NCBI GenBank assembly: GCA_008508345.1
Contig: QNGE01001246.1
Span: forward strand, 116,715-180,714
Reading direction: 5' to 3'
Source: Paragonimus westermani
Lineage: Eukaryota; Platyhelminthes; Trematoda; Plagiorchiida; Troglotrematidae
DNA: 64,000 bases
Shown here: positions 36,560 to 49,064 of the stretch, piece by piece
Position numbering within the stretch: position 1 is the first letter of the stretch
How the letters are laid out: every line of letters begins with the position of its first letter
The notes under the pieces: generated by a model
Told to the model about the DNA's origin: nothing
Databases searched by the model: none
The model's input: the letters and a program-made list of their open reading frames with translations, nothing else
Position numbers and translations under genes: made by a program

Positions 36560-38420
36560 TGGTTTACGAATCGCCGCCCGACACCAACAGGTCGCACTTT
36601 TAATGCAGATAATGAAATGACCAGCCAAATTTACAGAAACCATTACACGCATATTAATTGCTTTGTTCGTATCATGCTCCTCGAGTATTTATTAGTAAAC
36701 TTGTAAATTGTACAATTGCATGCAATGTCAATCCGAAGATCTGTCGTTTCAATGTATGCCAAATCCAAATTCGGTTCAAAGTGTGAGATGAAACCGAGAT
36801 TGACGAAAAGCGTGACGTCCGTTTCAAAACCACAGTTAATCACTGTCTCTACCCCCATTCCCCTTGTATTGCGGAGTTGGCGGTACGCGCATTCTCCGAA
36901 GGAGAGGCCCAAATTAGGGACAAACCAACTGACGGAACCGTGACTAGTTTTATGTGCTCTCGACAAACGGCTGCTGGTGAACCATCGCTCTCCTTCTTGA
37001 AGGATGTATTACAGAACTCAGCGATTTTCAAACGGGCTCAAGGCTGGAAGCCCAAGTGACCCGGATTCAGTCAGTGCGTCTGTTCAGCTATCCAGTGGGT
37101 TTCTGATGTAGCGATACAATTTGCTTGTTGCTAACTGCGTTGAAGTTACAGTCAGCACTTGTACTCTTTCTCCTCATCACATTTTGTGTGCGCTTAAAGG
37201 TTTGTTTGAACGAGTAGGGTCACCGGCAAAACCACCCGCGCACTGAAACGTTTCTGCTCCGGCGCCTGCTCGTTAGACGTTTTGCTGTACTAACGTTTCA
37301 TCTCGCTCTTGTCGACTTTACGTGTCGGCAATATATTTCTCGTCTACTCGTTGAGTTGTTCGTGATTGACTGGCCATAGCCCGTCTGAACTCTACGCTGG
37401 TGACCTGAAAGGCAGCCATCGAAAATAAGGTGAACCTGTCGTTTGCTTTCAGATAAACCAGCTATTAATACGCGGGTTCTAGGCTGGAGGCTCGAACCCC
37501 CTGGTTTTAACTAGTTCCTCTCTCCACCTCCAATCTTCGTTCATTTGCTAGAAATCATTCGAGACAGGGTGTACTACCGTTCCTGGGGATTACAACAAGT
37601 GAATCTCCGTTTCAGATTCGAATCCAGAACTTGATGAAGGCCCGCGCCTTTTGAACTCTTGATGCTTCACTATGTGGTCCGAAGATGGACCAGATTGCAG
37701 ATTACTGATGGGGATAAAAAAGAAAAGATGGCAAATCCAAGTTGTCTGAAAGCCAAAACTGAAATCTTAATTCAGTCAGCACAAGGTAAGAAAAAGGCTG
37801 TTGCAACATATGTCCAGATCTCTGTTAAACACGTACACCCTCGAGGTCTCAACCACTCTGCGGGTAATTTATTCCACTAGTTGGCTACTTGGTTGGTGAA
37901 AAAACTAGAATGAACAACCAGTCTTGATCTCGTTTTCTTAATCATGAATTTGTGACCTCCTAAACCCTGGTCTTGTCGAGTCACAAACATGCTACAGAAC
38001 TCGAGTCAGCGTTATAGGTCATTCCGTTCACCTACATAGGGCTGCCCCCAACTTCCGTCGTTCGAACATGAATAAGTTCGGGTCTCAGTCGGTCTTGGTA
38101 GTTTGGACCCTTCATTCCTCCAGACTGTGCTCGTGGCGAGCTTTTTTACTTTCTGATATATCCTATTTGAGACATGGTGACCAAGCCTAGGAACAATGTC
38201 CCAAATGGGACGAACTATGGCCGAGCACGACGGGCTGAACAGGGCTGGTCATGGGTTACGGGTCACGGGTGCTAGTCGATATGACGCTCGTCGTGATTTC
38301 GTCGCAGCTGAGGCACACTGGGCTGGTGGAGTGAACCCCTTAATGACTTGAATACTCGAGCCTCTCGTTTGTTGTTTGGTTGCTAATCTGACTGGCTGAC
38401 CGTGTGCACCCCGTAGATAA
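36560..38420. other. Region 5' of the tropomyosin-like gene, no supported gene
   Basis: Overlapping frames on both strands (36643-36966 minus, 36716-36943 plus) are open but without motifs. A minus-strand GGGTTCGAGCCTCC at about 37496-37483 and a plus-strand GATTCGAATCC at about 37616-37626 look like polymerase III B boxes without convincing A boxes; they may be SINE scraps. The promoter of the tropomyosin-like gene should be in the first part. Confidence 0.5.
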
Positions 38421-38439
38421 CTGAGGGTCTACTGAATAG

Positions 38440-40920
38440 CATTAGCGCATATATTGCTTTTCAATACGTTCGGTATTATGTCTCACTTCAATCTACACCC
38501 GAAAATTTTCGCAACATCCTCCTGTAGTACGTCCGAGTCCAGCGCACTTTCACCCAGCTTGATGTCATCTGCATAAATATAACGTGGGCTGCTAATTTAT
38601 CGGTCAAGCTACTTATATAAATCATCCAAACATATCAGTTATATGTATCAGGAAGGGCAAAGGGGAAGGACTAAACATTGAGGCGCGCCACTCAACGGAG
38701 AACCTCCAGCCGACAGTGCTCTGCTTGTCCTCACCCTATACGACCTCCCGGCTAGAAACTTCCTGATTGGCCTGCAGACTATAGGGAATAGTTTAGTTGC
38801 TCGTGGTTTTCAACCTAATAACCTTCGGTTGGTATAATAGACGTTCATCTGGAAATCTAGATAGCACTTCTCGATCACCTCTTCTTTACCCAGCTTCTCC
38901 GTGAAAGTGTCTAAAACGCCTGCGGATTGGTAACGCAAGATATACCCTTTAGGAAACCATGCCTAGGAACTTCTGAAGAATTACTGCGCACGGAGAAACT
39001 CGCAGATCCTTTCCCACTCTGTGTTAAAAAGTTTGCTGGAGACACCAGTCGGGCTTGTCGGTCAGTAGTATCCGATAAGTGGTCGATTACCATACCCAAA
39101 GATTGAAACTATCGTGGCTCCCTCCCAATCCTCCACAACTACACCTGTATTCAGCAGGTGGTGAAAAGTATGGATGAGGTGCAACGCCGGCAATTTGGCC
39201 CAGGGTTTTCGGGATGCCTAGGTGGGTGTCGTTCGGCCCTGCGAACCCTGTGCTGCTTACCAAGGACATCGTTTGCTCAACTTCATAGGGCGTAACGTCC
39301 TAATTCTTCAAGGCCTAGCCATTGGAAAGAAAGATAGCCAGGTAGTCCATTACCCGTGCAATAAGTACTTTAGAACTTTGTCACAAACGCGTCCACTACC
39401 ACTTGCCAGTCGATGTGGTCTGTCCGTTATGGAGAAGTGTGGTCTTAGTTCCCGTTTTTACTGAGGACATGTACTCAGCAAAATCGCGGAACCTCTCAAG
39501 GTTCTGCTCACCGTTACTTATCATGTTGGGCCCCTACTCCAGGGGGACATGCCTTGCGGTCTTTGTTACTTCATTCCGAGCTTTCTTGTCTATCCAGAAG
39601 CTTTGAAACCCTGTTGCCGAATGACTTCCAAGCCACATGCCTACGGTAAAGCGCCCCCTTGACCCTGGACGTACCTGTGGCCTCTGACCCCTTGCTTCGA
39701 CTGGTTTTTGAGGGACGTCTTCTCCTGGAAGAGCCCGGAGGTCATCAACGTATTTTAACCACAAACTATCAACTTCCTCCGTGGAAGTGGATGGGCTCTA
39801 GATCCGGCTCGCATTATCACTTTCTTATGGATAGTTGGGTGAAAAAGTTGCAATTACTTTGTTGATCTTACCGACAGAGGACATTCGAGCAACAAATAAA
39901 TAGTCGTGTGGTAACCCCTCCTGAGCGTTGCCAGAGAAGATAGTTTGTGAAGCTACTGCTGCGACCAGTTTTGAGTAGGTTCATCGTTGCGGCCACCTGA
40001 TCATTTTGAAATCTTGTGACCACACCAGCATGTTTTTTTAATGTGGAATCGCTAACCACAGCCTTTGTCTCTGACAGATTCCAGTGGCCGGTTGAATTCA
40101 GGAGCATTAGGAACTCACAGAACCATCAAGCAAGCGCTTGATTAGCAAGCCATCTGGAGTGAACACAACAATGCTCCGTCTTGTTTTGGTGTTGCATCCG
40201 GACTTCGATATGCTCCAAAGACTACCAATGGGCGGTTGACATGGAGAAGGCTAACGGCAACTGCAGTTACAATCAATGAGGACTACCCTGTGGAAATTCA
40301 GATCAGCAACAGGCAATCACCTCGAGCAGCAATGCCACGATCATTGCGATACCTTTGGAACTCACGCGCCTCATCTCTTCGATCCATTTCTTCTTTAGCC
40401 ATGTTCCGGGGAATAAGCAAATATCTGCGCGGTTGTCCGCTGTTCGCAGCCCGTCTCCCTTAATAGAAGGCTGCATACACTTGCCTGCATGCTGTTCGTG
40501 TTTGAGGACCTGACTATCCATCTACTGCACAGATTGGCCCCAGTTATTCCCCCGGAATTTTCCTCCGAGGTCTGGGTCGGATTTTCGGTATGACACATTA
40601 AATCACTGCGATGCGAGCCATTTTTCTAATTGTTGGTTGGCTCTCCTAGGCTGTGGAATCATTGTATTGCTCTCTTGGAACTGTGATCGGCCCTCTGATC
40701 CTGGTTTGTGCCAATGCGTTCGCTTTTGACTTCTGGTGCCGCTAACGTTGTTTTGGGTCAGATTTACGATGTATGTTTGTCTCCTGCAAAGTTTACCCCC
40801 TGGTATCTTCTGAGCTGATGCGTCAGTCTTAGTTACTACCAGATCTTCAGCGTTGCGGTACCGAAATTTAGCTAGGAGCAATCTGGGGCGATTCGATCGG
40901 GTGTTTAGTACAAACCACTT
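38440..40920 (-). mobile_element. CR1/Jockey-like LINE relic 1, ORF1 end to reverse transcriptase
   Basis: On the minus strand the element reads from an ORF1 C-terminal piece (PRLLLAKFRYRNAEDLV, about 40900-40840), through an apurinic-type endonuclease relic (IGTWLK-like block near 40410; PLVVFGAYRSPDATPKQDG near 40230-40170), to reverse transcriptase. Visible blocks are HGFLKGISCVTN (about 38965-38928), SGAPQ followed by a damaged VLGPLLF block (about 38700-38655) and YIYADDIKLGES (about 38582-38545). Many stops and frameshifts separate them. The order ORF1-endonuclease-RT and the YADD core identify a CR1/Jockey-type non-LTR element. It is non-functional. Confidence 0.75.
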
Positions 40921-40924
40921 ACCG

Positions 40925-42390
40925 AGTCTGTGTTCGTAATCACTTCTTCACTACGGAAAGTCTAAAGTTTCTCACAAATTGGTGTTAACTGTCTCTCTGG
41001 GTTCTCCTGCGCTTAGACTCCGGTGCGATCAGTTTGGGGGTGTAGCCAGTTGTGTTTTAACCTCTTCGTAGGTGACCTCGAAAGACCTTTTTCTGCGTCT
41101 AACTGCACCGTTTCGTTTTTGTAGACAGAAGGTGCTCTCACGAATGCAATCTCAGTGTTTTGCTACACGTGTTAGAACCGCAGCACCGTTTCCCGGGCCA
41201 TTGGAAATCTGATGCATGTGTTAGTTTGTAAGTGCCCTGCAAGTTTGCTTCACCCGCTAGCCTGGCGTAGAACCTGCCGGTATTTCTGGTACTGTAGCCC
41301 TAACAGTACTTAGTTGTTCGCAGCAACTGAGCAGCCCCGCCGTCCTTCTGGAGTTTTAGAAGAGTTGTAATGTGATTCTTGTTGCCAACTGCCGCTGGCG
41401 TAATTGGCGTAGAACACACGCTGTCTGCTCCAAATGTGTGGCGCACAAGTTGCTCGTGAAATACGGTGGGAGCGCACCCGCTCTTTCTCGAGAGTCCGTG
41501 CTGCTTAGTCACTGTTTTTGCAAATGCTGAGCTCGACTTCGGCTGTTGGTTCGAATTGGTGAAACATTGCCAAAAGTAGAGCAGTGTGGAACATCTACCT
41601 TGGACTCCGACGTACTTGGAAGGCTGGCTCGGAGTGGGGTCATCACTCCAACAAGCTCTTAATTGAAAATGAACCTAACAGCGTTTCTAAGTAATCTCCA
41701 GGGAAACAATTAGTGATCTCAGAACGAAGGCCGTTTCAGTAGTGGATAATCCTGCGAAGGAAATAGCTGCTGTCCGGGGAAGGTCTGTTAACAAAATGTG
41801 TAAAACTTTTTGTCGTTGTCCCTTCTGCCACAGCCGGCCATTCTGATGAAAATTTGCTCGGCGAATCCTAGGCCAAAGAAAAAAACTCGTAGGAATTGAG
41901 TCACTGCGAAGTCATCGAATTCCAGATGGGTACAGATCAAGAATTTCTAGTCAGTCCCCATGTGCCAAGTGCCGCAGACCAATGACTAGCCTGAAACTCA
42001 CATGATAGATAAGCTGCGTGGGGAGCATGCGCTCTTCCAGGTCGGCGTACCTGACCTAGATGGCATGTTCAGTTGATGGTTTTAAACAAACCAAATAAAA
42101 TGTTTGAACCGCCCTGCTTCTCAGGTGGGTAAAGGCCAGTTTCACTATTCTAAGAGTAGCAAGCTCCTTTTTGTGACCATCTAGTGATGATACACAAAAG
42201 ATGGGTTAGACGTTGTCCAAATTTCTAGATATTTCTTCTGATCGATTCCCGAAATGTCCACTGCGCTGAGTGCTTTGTAAAGCAGAAGAGCTCACCAGAA
42301 TCTCCAACGATTCACACAGATGTGCGCTCACCTCTATTTGGAGGGCGACTGTAGACGTCTAACCACCACTTACTAGCGTCAAAAATAATC
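40925..42390. other. No supported gene
   Basis: Short frames only. By its position upstream of LINE relic 1 on the minus strand, part of this stretch could be decayed ORF1, but I see no RRM-like motif to support it. Confidence 0.45.
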
Positions 42391-42399
42391 TACATTTCA

Positions 42400-43030
42400 C
42401 CCGAATCATTAAGATTCCAGATTTTTAGGTCATCCATGAACAGGACTGTTGTTGAAAAATCACTCGGAAGGTCGCTGATGGAAACAAGAAAATAAAGAGA
42501 CAGTGCTGACCCTTAAGGAAACCCCATAGAAATCGAGGCAGACTAAAAGCTCTGATCCACCCTCAATTTCAAAACCACAAATATCGATAAAGGAAGTGAA
42601 CCAGCGAAGAACACTTTCATTGGATGCCGTAACCTTCAGACATGCCTGGGGAGACCATATGAAATACAGTCAAACAGTTTAACAAAGTCGCAAAAATTGG
42701 TGCGTGAATTAAAATCAGTTTTTGCTTCCGTCTGGTTGTCCCTTTACATGTGAAAAATCGCGGATGGTTCCCACTTCTGTTGCAGAGAGGTGCCCTCTCG
42801 CAATTGGCGAAGTGATATCCAAAAGTCTGATATTCGAGCGGACCATCCTGTTCCAAACGTCTTCTCGTGCATCAAATGTCTATGTACTTGCAACCTGATG
42901 GCAGTGGCCACCCACGTTGGTGAACACCATGAGCCTGTTTTATCTCTGTCTGCACGCATAATCTCGATCAATACTCCAAAACTGAAGCAATACATCCTGG
43001 TACCAACAGCCCCACGGTCGGCGTCCTAGT
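42400..43030 (-). mobile_element. CR1-like LINE relic 2, reverse transcriptase fragment
   Basis: Minus-strand frames with several shifts give recognisable reverse transcriptase order: a FDFAKAFD-like block decayed to FCDFVKLFDCISYG (about 42690-42650), a GVPQGS-like block decayed to SMGFP.GSALS (about 42530-42505) and ISDLPSDF followed by LFMDDLKIW (about 42490-42420) where the catalytic FADD/YADD is FMDD. It is a heavily mutated piece of the same general LINE type as the neighbours. Confidence 0.65.
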
Positions 43031-43034
43031 ATGT

Positions 43035-43960
43035 CACCTAAAGAGAAAGATCTATTTTAACCACAAGGGGATGAAAGAGTGGATCGATAACACTGATATT
43101 AGTTATAGGTAATGAATGCGGTCATTGAACGATGGTCCCCTTGATATCTGAAGAGTTCTACAAAGCCGGACCATGGCCTAGTGATAAATCAAAATATCAA
43201 TCCTAATAGCCTTATCTCAGACGCCACACTCACCTCAATACTGCAGTTAAAACAGGCTTCCCCAGTCATTTTCCCATTTTCGCTCAACGTCGATCATCCG
43301 ATATCCTCACGATCTTGCTGGCGACCTTGTTTCAAACGATCACAATACGGAACGATTGGCAAATTTCTCCTCGACTCCATTTAACAGTCAACTTTCATCA
43401 GTAACATACAGTAACCTCTCACGTGCCGTTCTTCTCTCCATTCCATCACGTTTGATGGGGTGCTTGGTTACACCCTTACCATGCTACGCGTCACGAGGTG
43501 GCCACTTCTCTGGCATCAGCGACGTGACGTAAACTTAATTGGTTTGCCCAGTGTACCCCTGTAGCCCGTGCTATCCGACTGGTCTACCCAAGGCCTTCCA
43601 GTGTGCTGAACATTTTTCTAGGGTGGTACATCTAGTTTAAGCCTCGTACCGATACCTGCGCGCATTACTCCGGGTGTAGGCCTAAGAAGGCACAATACAG
43701 GTGTATCCACACTTCTCTCTTCCTACTGCAACCACTGCTTTAATTACTGGCGATGTTTTTACAACCTCTATGGCAGGCGAGACACTGTCTGAAGATGAAA
43801 AGCAGTGGCCGCCTGAATAAGCTGTCTTTCACTCGCTCAGCGTTCCCTACTCTTCTCAGTTATCAACAACCCCTGACACTTCCTCACCCTTACTGTACAG
43901 TATTTGGCTATCGCTGGTGTTCAGAGGGAGATATCAGCTTGAAGACCATTTTGATACTCA
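43035..43960. other. No supported gene; possible 3' region of a LINE relic
   Basis: No coding motif was found. Its place between two minus-strand LINE relics makes it plausible 3' untranslated sequence of relic 3, but no tail repeat could be matched. Confidence 0.4.
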
Positions 43961-43969
43961 GTAAATATA

Positions 43970-45506
43970 TCACTGGGGCTGACAATCTTTCGCAACAGAT
44001 CCCTCTAGCATGAAACCACTCACATATAAAAAGTGGTTTGATGCTAGTCCCATCGACGGCTCGTTCACATAGACAAGGAAGAGCAATGGGCCCAGCAACG
44101 TGCTTCTTGGGACCTCATCAAACAGGAGACCAACAGTGAACACATTATCATGAACCTTACTAAAAACTTTGTGGCCGCGACGCTGCAATCTCAGTTTACA
44201 AGTACGCACACGCCGTCTCCTAACGCGATAAACTGTGTGCTTGTCCATGCTCAGTAGGTGGGTGTCAAGTCCTTCTGCGGCTGCGCAGCGGAGTATCTTG
44301 GGCTCGAAACGAGGCAGCTTGGTTAGCGCATAAGGCGGCATCACCCAGCGAGACTTAAGGTGGAGTAAGAAGATCGGTGGTCAGCGCTAGTGTGAAACAT
44401 CTGGCAGACGCGCGTCGCAACTTAAGCTCTAGTCGGCCTTTCCCTGTCATATACAGAACGTCCAGACAACGTCAACACAACTCAGCTGCATACACACGGC
44501 TAAAGAGACCGCTATCCCATTGCTTCATCCTGTGCTATGTTGTTATAAGAAGTTCATATAAGCCACTGAGCTACCTCAGTCCACTATTCACCAACTCATG
44601 GACGAAAATTCCACCCACCGAGTTTCAAGACCGACACTGTCCAAACCACCTTGCAGGCGAATAGAAATGACTCGGCTGCTTTCTCACTGTGCAGTTGTAA
44701 CCGATTTTTTCTCGCACTCTAATCGACATCAGTTATTTAACCTGTACTTTCTTCTGACGAACGTTGAGTGACGCACGTATAACCAACGACGCCAAATATC
44801 AGAACCAAATCGAGTCGCTGGAAACGTGGTACTATTGTCCTAAATAATATAACCAATTTCAAGAACAAACCTCAATTCGTTTGCGTTCGTGGGATAAGAC
44901 AATGTTTGGCCGCAGTAGGCCGTCAAAGGTCCAAAGGGCACGTCAAGTACAAGCACAAACGACCGACAGACAATGACGAACCGACCGAATGCGATCAGAT
45001 CGGTCTAATGTGTGTCTCAATACCTGGTCTTCGGGCAGACCGATGAGCTGGTGACAGTTCAATGGCGGACCGTATTCACAGGGGATAGGGAGGGTGAGGC
45101 TGACAGATAACAATATGTGTGGGGCGGGTGACTGGGATTCAATGACTGAGGGAGGTGGGTTGGAGAAATTAGTACTTTTAGACGTGTTGTGTGAATGACG
45201 AAAACAAGCGTGTACTTGGACGGGGTCACGAGGAAGGGTGCCCCAGGGTCAGTCGAGGGGAAGTTCGACCTCCAAAAATGTCCTTCATAACATTTGGGAG
45301 TGTATTGACCTGATGATAGAGTTCCCGAAAATATGCGGTCGTCGACTTTTTTTGTTCCGAAACGTGTAGTTCTTCAATTGAGATCGCAATAGTTGGCCTT
45401 TTTCATGCCGCCCATATTGGTTATGCGTGATAGGCTGGGTGGACCTTGCAAGTGTGTTCACCAGGAAGCATTCGAGCGTGACAAGCTGGGGTGGACTTCC
45501 TCTCAT
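43970..45506 (-). mobile_element. CR1-like LINE relic 3, reverse transcriptase in two separated parts
   Basis: Minus-strand 45506-45285 carries ITHNQYGRHEKGQ, a decayed form of the NQYGFRKGxS block at the start of LINE reverse transcriptase. Further on, 44170-43990 carries LLGPLLFLVYVNE after a damaged GVPQGS block and then FLYVSGF at the YADD position. In intact elements these blocks are a few hundred bases apart; here 1.1 kb intervenes, so an insertion at about 44380-45280 is likely. The catalytic Asp pair is lost, and the copy is dead. Confidence 0.6.
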
Positions 45507-45509
45507 CCC

Positions 45510-47630
45510 ACATAGAGAACTGATGCGGTCGATTGAACAACATATACCGGGGGATTACTGACTGCTTTTTGCGTTATAGGCCTGACAGTGGCTTCTTTCT
45601 ATGTAAGAGGGACATGCTTGTCGTGGATGTCCGAACAAGCGGAGTACAAGGAGGTGCTGGCAGGAAAAATAAGCTCCCTCTTCTGGGGAATTCTGGTGGG
45701 TCTCAGGGAAACACGAGGTGCTGTGTTATTCATTCCTGTCTGAAGTCATTAATCAAGGCTGGTTGCTGAAACGCTGACGCTGAGTGTCAGCTCGACGTAT
45801 TACATTACAGCCCAACTCTCATCAGAGTATCGGAAGAAGGCTTGTCGTCTCATAGTTCCAGGAGAGGATGTGAAGGTCAGTTCCTTCGCAGTCTGCGGAG
45901 GTATTTACGCGTAAAGCTCCTGTTCTCCTAAACTCCAACAGGACATACTCTTCTATGATTCTAATGTACCCATGTAGTAGCCACTGACCCACACTTCGAG
46001 CACCGCGGTAAACGTTACCATCCTCAGAAATGACCGAAATTGTATGCACCTTCAGTGATTGGGAACGGTCGGCACGGAGACGTATTCTGCGGGGATTGGC
46101 TGAGCGAGCAGATGGAGCGGAAGGTTTGCGTATTACCGATAATCCATCTGCTCTTGATATTGCGTCCTAAAGACATTCAGGTAGATGTGTGCCGAAAAAG
46201 TTTTAAAGGTCACCGAACACACTCGTTTCGTGGTTTTGAACCATCGTTATCTTAGCGTCTTATAACAGCCAATGACAAATATCGTCATGAGCTAACAGGA
46301 AGTGGTAACCTTGTCGACGTGGTGGTTTAATGAGCGCTCAGTCCACTAAGTGGGTTTAGTTACTGACACTCAACATTTTTGGCGAGCACGGTGTAATATG
46401 AAATGAATCAGACTAAGAAATTCTGTGCCAAAGTGCGGACATGTTTTCACGATTTCCGTCGTAGAACCACCGACGGAGGCCAAGAACCCACTCTTACAAT
46501 CCTAGTGGAGTAGTGTTGGTCAGCTTATTTTGAGTGCCATCAAGTTTTCTAGGTTCGAAAAGGATGTCACCTTAAGATGTGCTACCTGAGGACGAATGGC
46601 AAACAACCCCACTAAAACAGCGTCTTGATCGCGCATTTCTAGTCAACGCCAAATCTAGCGGAGAACTGAAATTACTCAATGACCGTGGGTACCTGCGGAC
46701 ATTTTTAGGCTAGATCGGAGGAACCTCATTTTCGATTTGACGGAGTCGGCCAGACCACCCAGCTACTCTGAGGCATTCAGTCTACTCTCAGTTACTCCAC
46801 TCGTGGGCCGGGTTTCCTTGGTACTGTACATGTCAGTTTTCATTGCAAATAAGTAACATTATTCATTGTAGGTTATTCAGCATTCGTAAGAAATTCCTGT
46901 GCGCACAATCAAAGAACAGTTAATTGTCTGTTCCACAAGAATAGAGGAGAAGGCTAAGGGGAGTCGCTTGGGAACAAGACATAAAACTGAGGGTAGAACT
47001 GAGAATGGTGATGGTGTTGGTCTCGGCATGTTCCGCTCCATCGAGTGTAAGATTATTCTTTATTGGTGCGGCGCACTAACAATCTCAGGACGTGAAACAC
47101 CTGATAAAGTGCCCCATCTGCATTTTGTTGTCTCTGTTCACTTTTCATATTTTTCAGTATGAACGAAAGTTTGTTGCCCCCGAGTTAATCAGTGAACATA
47201 GGGCAAGGGCGCCCGTCAACCGGCTGTCGCAGGAATTTCCTAAGCTGGTGAATTAGCTTCATCCGCTAACCGCGGGGCCGAAAACAGTGATCGCCTACCC
47301 CGGTATGGAGCACGTGTGCCTAGTAAGCAACAACCGGGTGCTACTTTCGATCATTGCTGTTATTGACAGCCGTTCAGCATACACGCCATACACTGTCAGT
47401 CGTATGTTAGTCTTGGTGCGGTTGAATAACACGAGAGTCAGCGTCTAACAAAGAAGTTTCCTCGATTAGTTTTTCCCCGATTCTCAATAATTACGATTCC
47501 GGAATACATACTTCTGTCAACGCCAAAGTCGAAAATAGCTTGTTCGCACGAGGAGCCTAATACTAAGCCGTAGTGAAGACGAGAGATCGACCTATATACC
47601 CACCTCACCACCACCCAGTAGTGAGGCAGC
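45510..47630. other. No supported gene
   Basis: Short frames on both strands, none with motifs. No repeated blocks were matched elsewhere in the window. Confidence 0.5.
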
Positions 47631-47644
47631 AGCATGGAATCTGA

Positions 47645-47876
47645 CATCGAAATGGCGGCGGAAAAATTGTCAGAAGAAACACTGGAGCGCAGCATCGCGT
47701 GAGATAGTTCTCGCTACATAAAGGAACCAAGCATTGGCGGCCACAGCAGTCGTGACGTTTCGAGACCAGCGTAGTATGAAGATGAGCGTTTCTGTTTGTA
47801 GTCATATTGAGGCGCATGACCAATTTATTGTTTCTTCCAATAAACACCCCTTGCGTCATCTGTATCTTTGGTCCAC
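47645..47876 (-). repeat. Dispersed repeat, copy B (partner at 4938-5165)
   Basis: This is the inverted partner of 4938-5165. It lies immediately upstream of the gag relic that starts near 47910, which raises the possibility that it belongs to that LTR element's leader or LTR. On the gag strand I could not find TG...CA ends or a primer-binding site. Confidence 0.65.
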
Positions 47877-47954
47877 AACAACTGATGCCCTTTCTAGAGT
47901 TAAAAGATGAAGTTCCCTTGGTCACCATTTAGGATGGAGATTTTCCCGGCTTCC

Positions 47955-48600
47955 TGGAGAACTCCGAGGACGTGGCATATGCGGTCGGTGTCAAGGCCGA
48001 CCGATAAAAGCTCAAAGCCCTGCGGATGTGCCTCAAAAGCAGGGCAAGGGAGGTGCTGGATGTGGCGTGAAGAAACCCTGCGAAGCTGGAGTGGGCCTCC
48101 ATGGATGAAGCGCAGATTGCCGGGTTTGACAGCCATGCCAATTTCCAGGGGGCAAGTGGGCGGCTCAAGGCACCCTGGCTTGAACCAGGGGGCGACGCTT
48201 TTGTTTACGCTGTGTTATTGCGAATTGCGCTGTCAAGGGCCTTGCCACATTTGGATCAAGACTCAGAACGTTGCATGGTGACAGATCAGCTCTTGGAGGG
48301 AATGACACCAGCAGTCCGGGATCAGCTTAGGGTTGCTTTCAGTGCACCTCCAGTGAAACTATAACAGCTGGCTGATACAGCTCAACAATTGTTTACATAA
48401 AAATCTTCAACAGTCAACGAGTTGATGGTAAACGAGCCAACTGAACTTAATTACCTTCGAAGCGCAGCGGTAAAGTTCAGTCGAGAAGTGGCGACCCTGA
48501 AGTTGAAGATGGAGAGGAATCGTAGTGATATCTCTTACAGATGCGGAAGACATGGACACTGGCGAAGATTTTGCCTACTGGGCGAGAAAAAACGTCCTCA
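47955..48600 (+). pseudogene. gag polyprotein relic with CCHC-type zinc knuckle
   Basis: One frame gives EDVAYAVGVKADR, stop, LKALRMCLKSRAREVLDVA, stop, then an open stretch from 48101 with LLEGMTPAVRDQL (about 48289-48330), a layout seen in capsid domains of LTR elements. After another stop at 48362 the frame resumes and ends in a zinc knuckle, SYRCGRHGHWRRFC (about 48532-48573), where the first of the C-C-H-C ligands is Ser instead of Cys. The two stops before 48101 and the lost ligand mark it as non-functional. Confidence 0.7.
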
Positions 48601-48639
48601 AATAAGCGTTTCACTAGCTGCTCTATATCTAGGGAGGGA

Positions 48640-48960
48640 AATCAGGTAGAGTCAGTTGCTAAGACAGCAGTTCAAGCTGGGTTGAAAATCAAGGGTAGCC
48701 CGGATTGGTGTGTGATTGATATCGGGGCCACAATTTCGCTGGTTGGACCGATGTCAAGGAACACTGTTCGGTTGTTTTCGATGGTCGTTTAAACACCGGA
48801 TAGGCTCACATTCAAAGCTGATGACCTGGTGGGATATGATGTCTGGATTGTTAGCCACGTAGTCAAACATACTTTCTCTGACGCAAGTCAGACCATACTT
48901 GGAGCGGATATTTTGACCGCTCTGAAGCCACGAATGATTTGAAGCACGCAAAACTCGTTA
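48640..48960 (+). pseudogene. Retrotransposon aspartic protease relic
   Basis: After a frame change relative to gag, the segment reads WCVIDIGATISLVG (about 48703-48744). This matches the retropepsin active site D-T/S-G-A, with the Thr/Ser position now Ile. A stop at 48790 is followed in the same frame by TILGADILTALK (about 48891-48926), the C-terminal ILG block of retropepsins. In active enzymes this protease cleaves the gag-pol precursor as a dimer. Confidence 0.7.
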
Positions 48961-49064
48961 CACTATATGGAGTGGTTCCATTAATGAGAAAACGCTAACC
49001 TTGGCTGGTGATATAAAGCACCATTTTTCGAATAAAGACGCATTGAGCGCTGTGGTTTCTACCA

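Larger units (their letters stand above)
47905..49060 (+). mobile_element. Ty3-like LTR retrotransposon relic, gag and protease
   Basis: Degenerate gag is followed by a nucleic-acid-binding zinc knuckle and an aspartic protease, the standard gag-pol start order of Ty3-like elements. Stops and at least one frameshift interrupt it. No reverse transcriptase, RNase H or integrase motif could be identified downstream to 51 kb, although 49540-49830 has a decayed DLPVF...PILGR pattern that might be protease-like. Flanking LTRs were not recognised. Confidence 0.65.

Noticed and set aside
36643..37059. Overlapping open frames on both strands upstream of the tropomyosin-like gene
   Set aside because: Both strands are equally open, no domain or splice sites are visible, and the composition is not protein-like.
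45311..45335. CTGATGA followed by GAAAA
   Set aside because: The bases between them cannot form helix II, and no helix I or III is seen; it lies inside a LINE relic.
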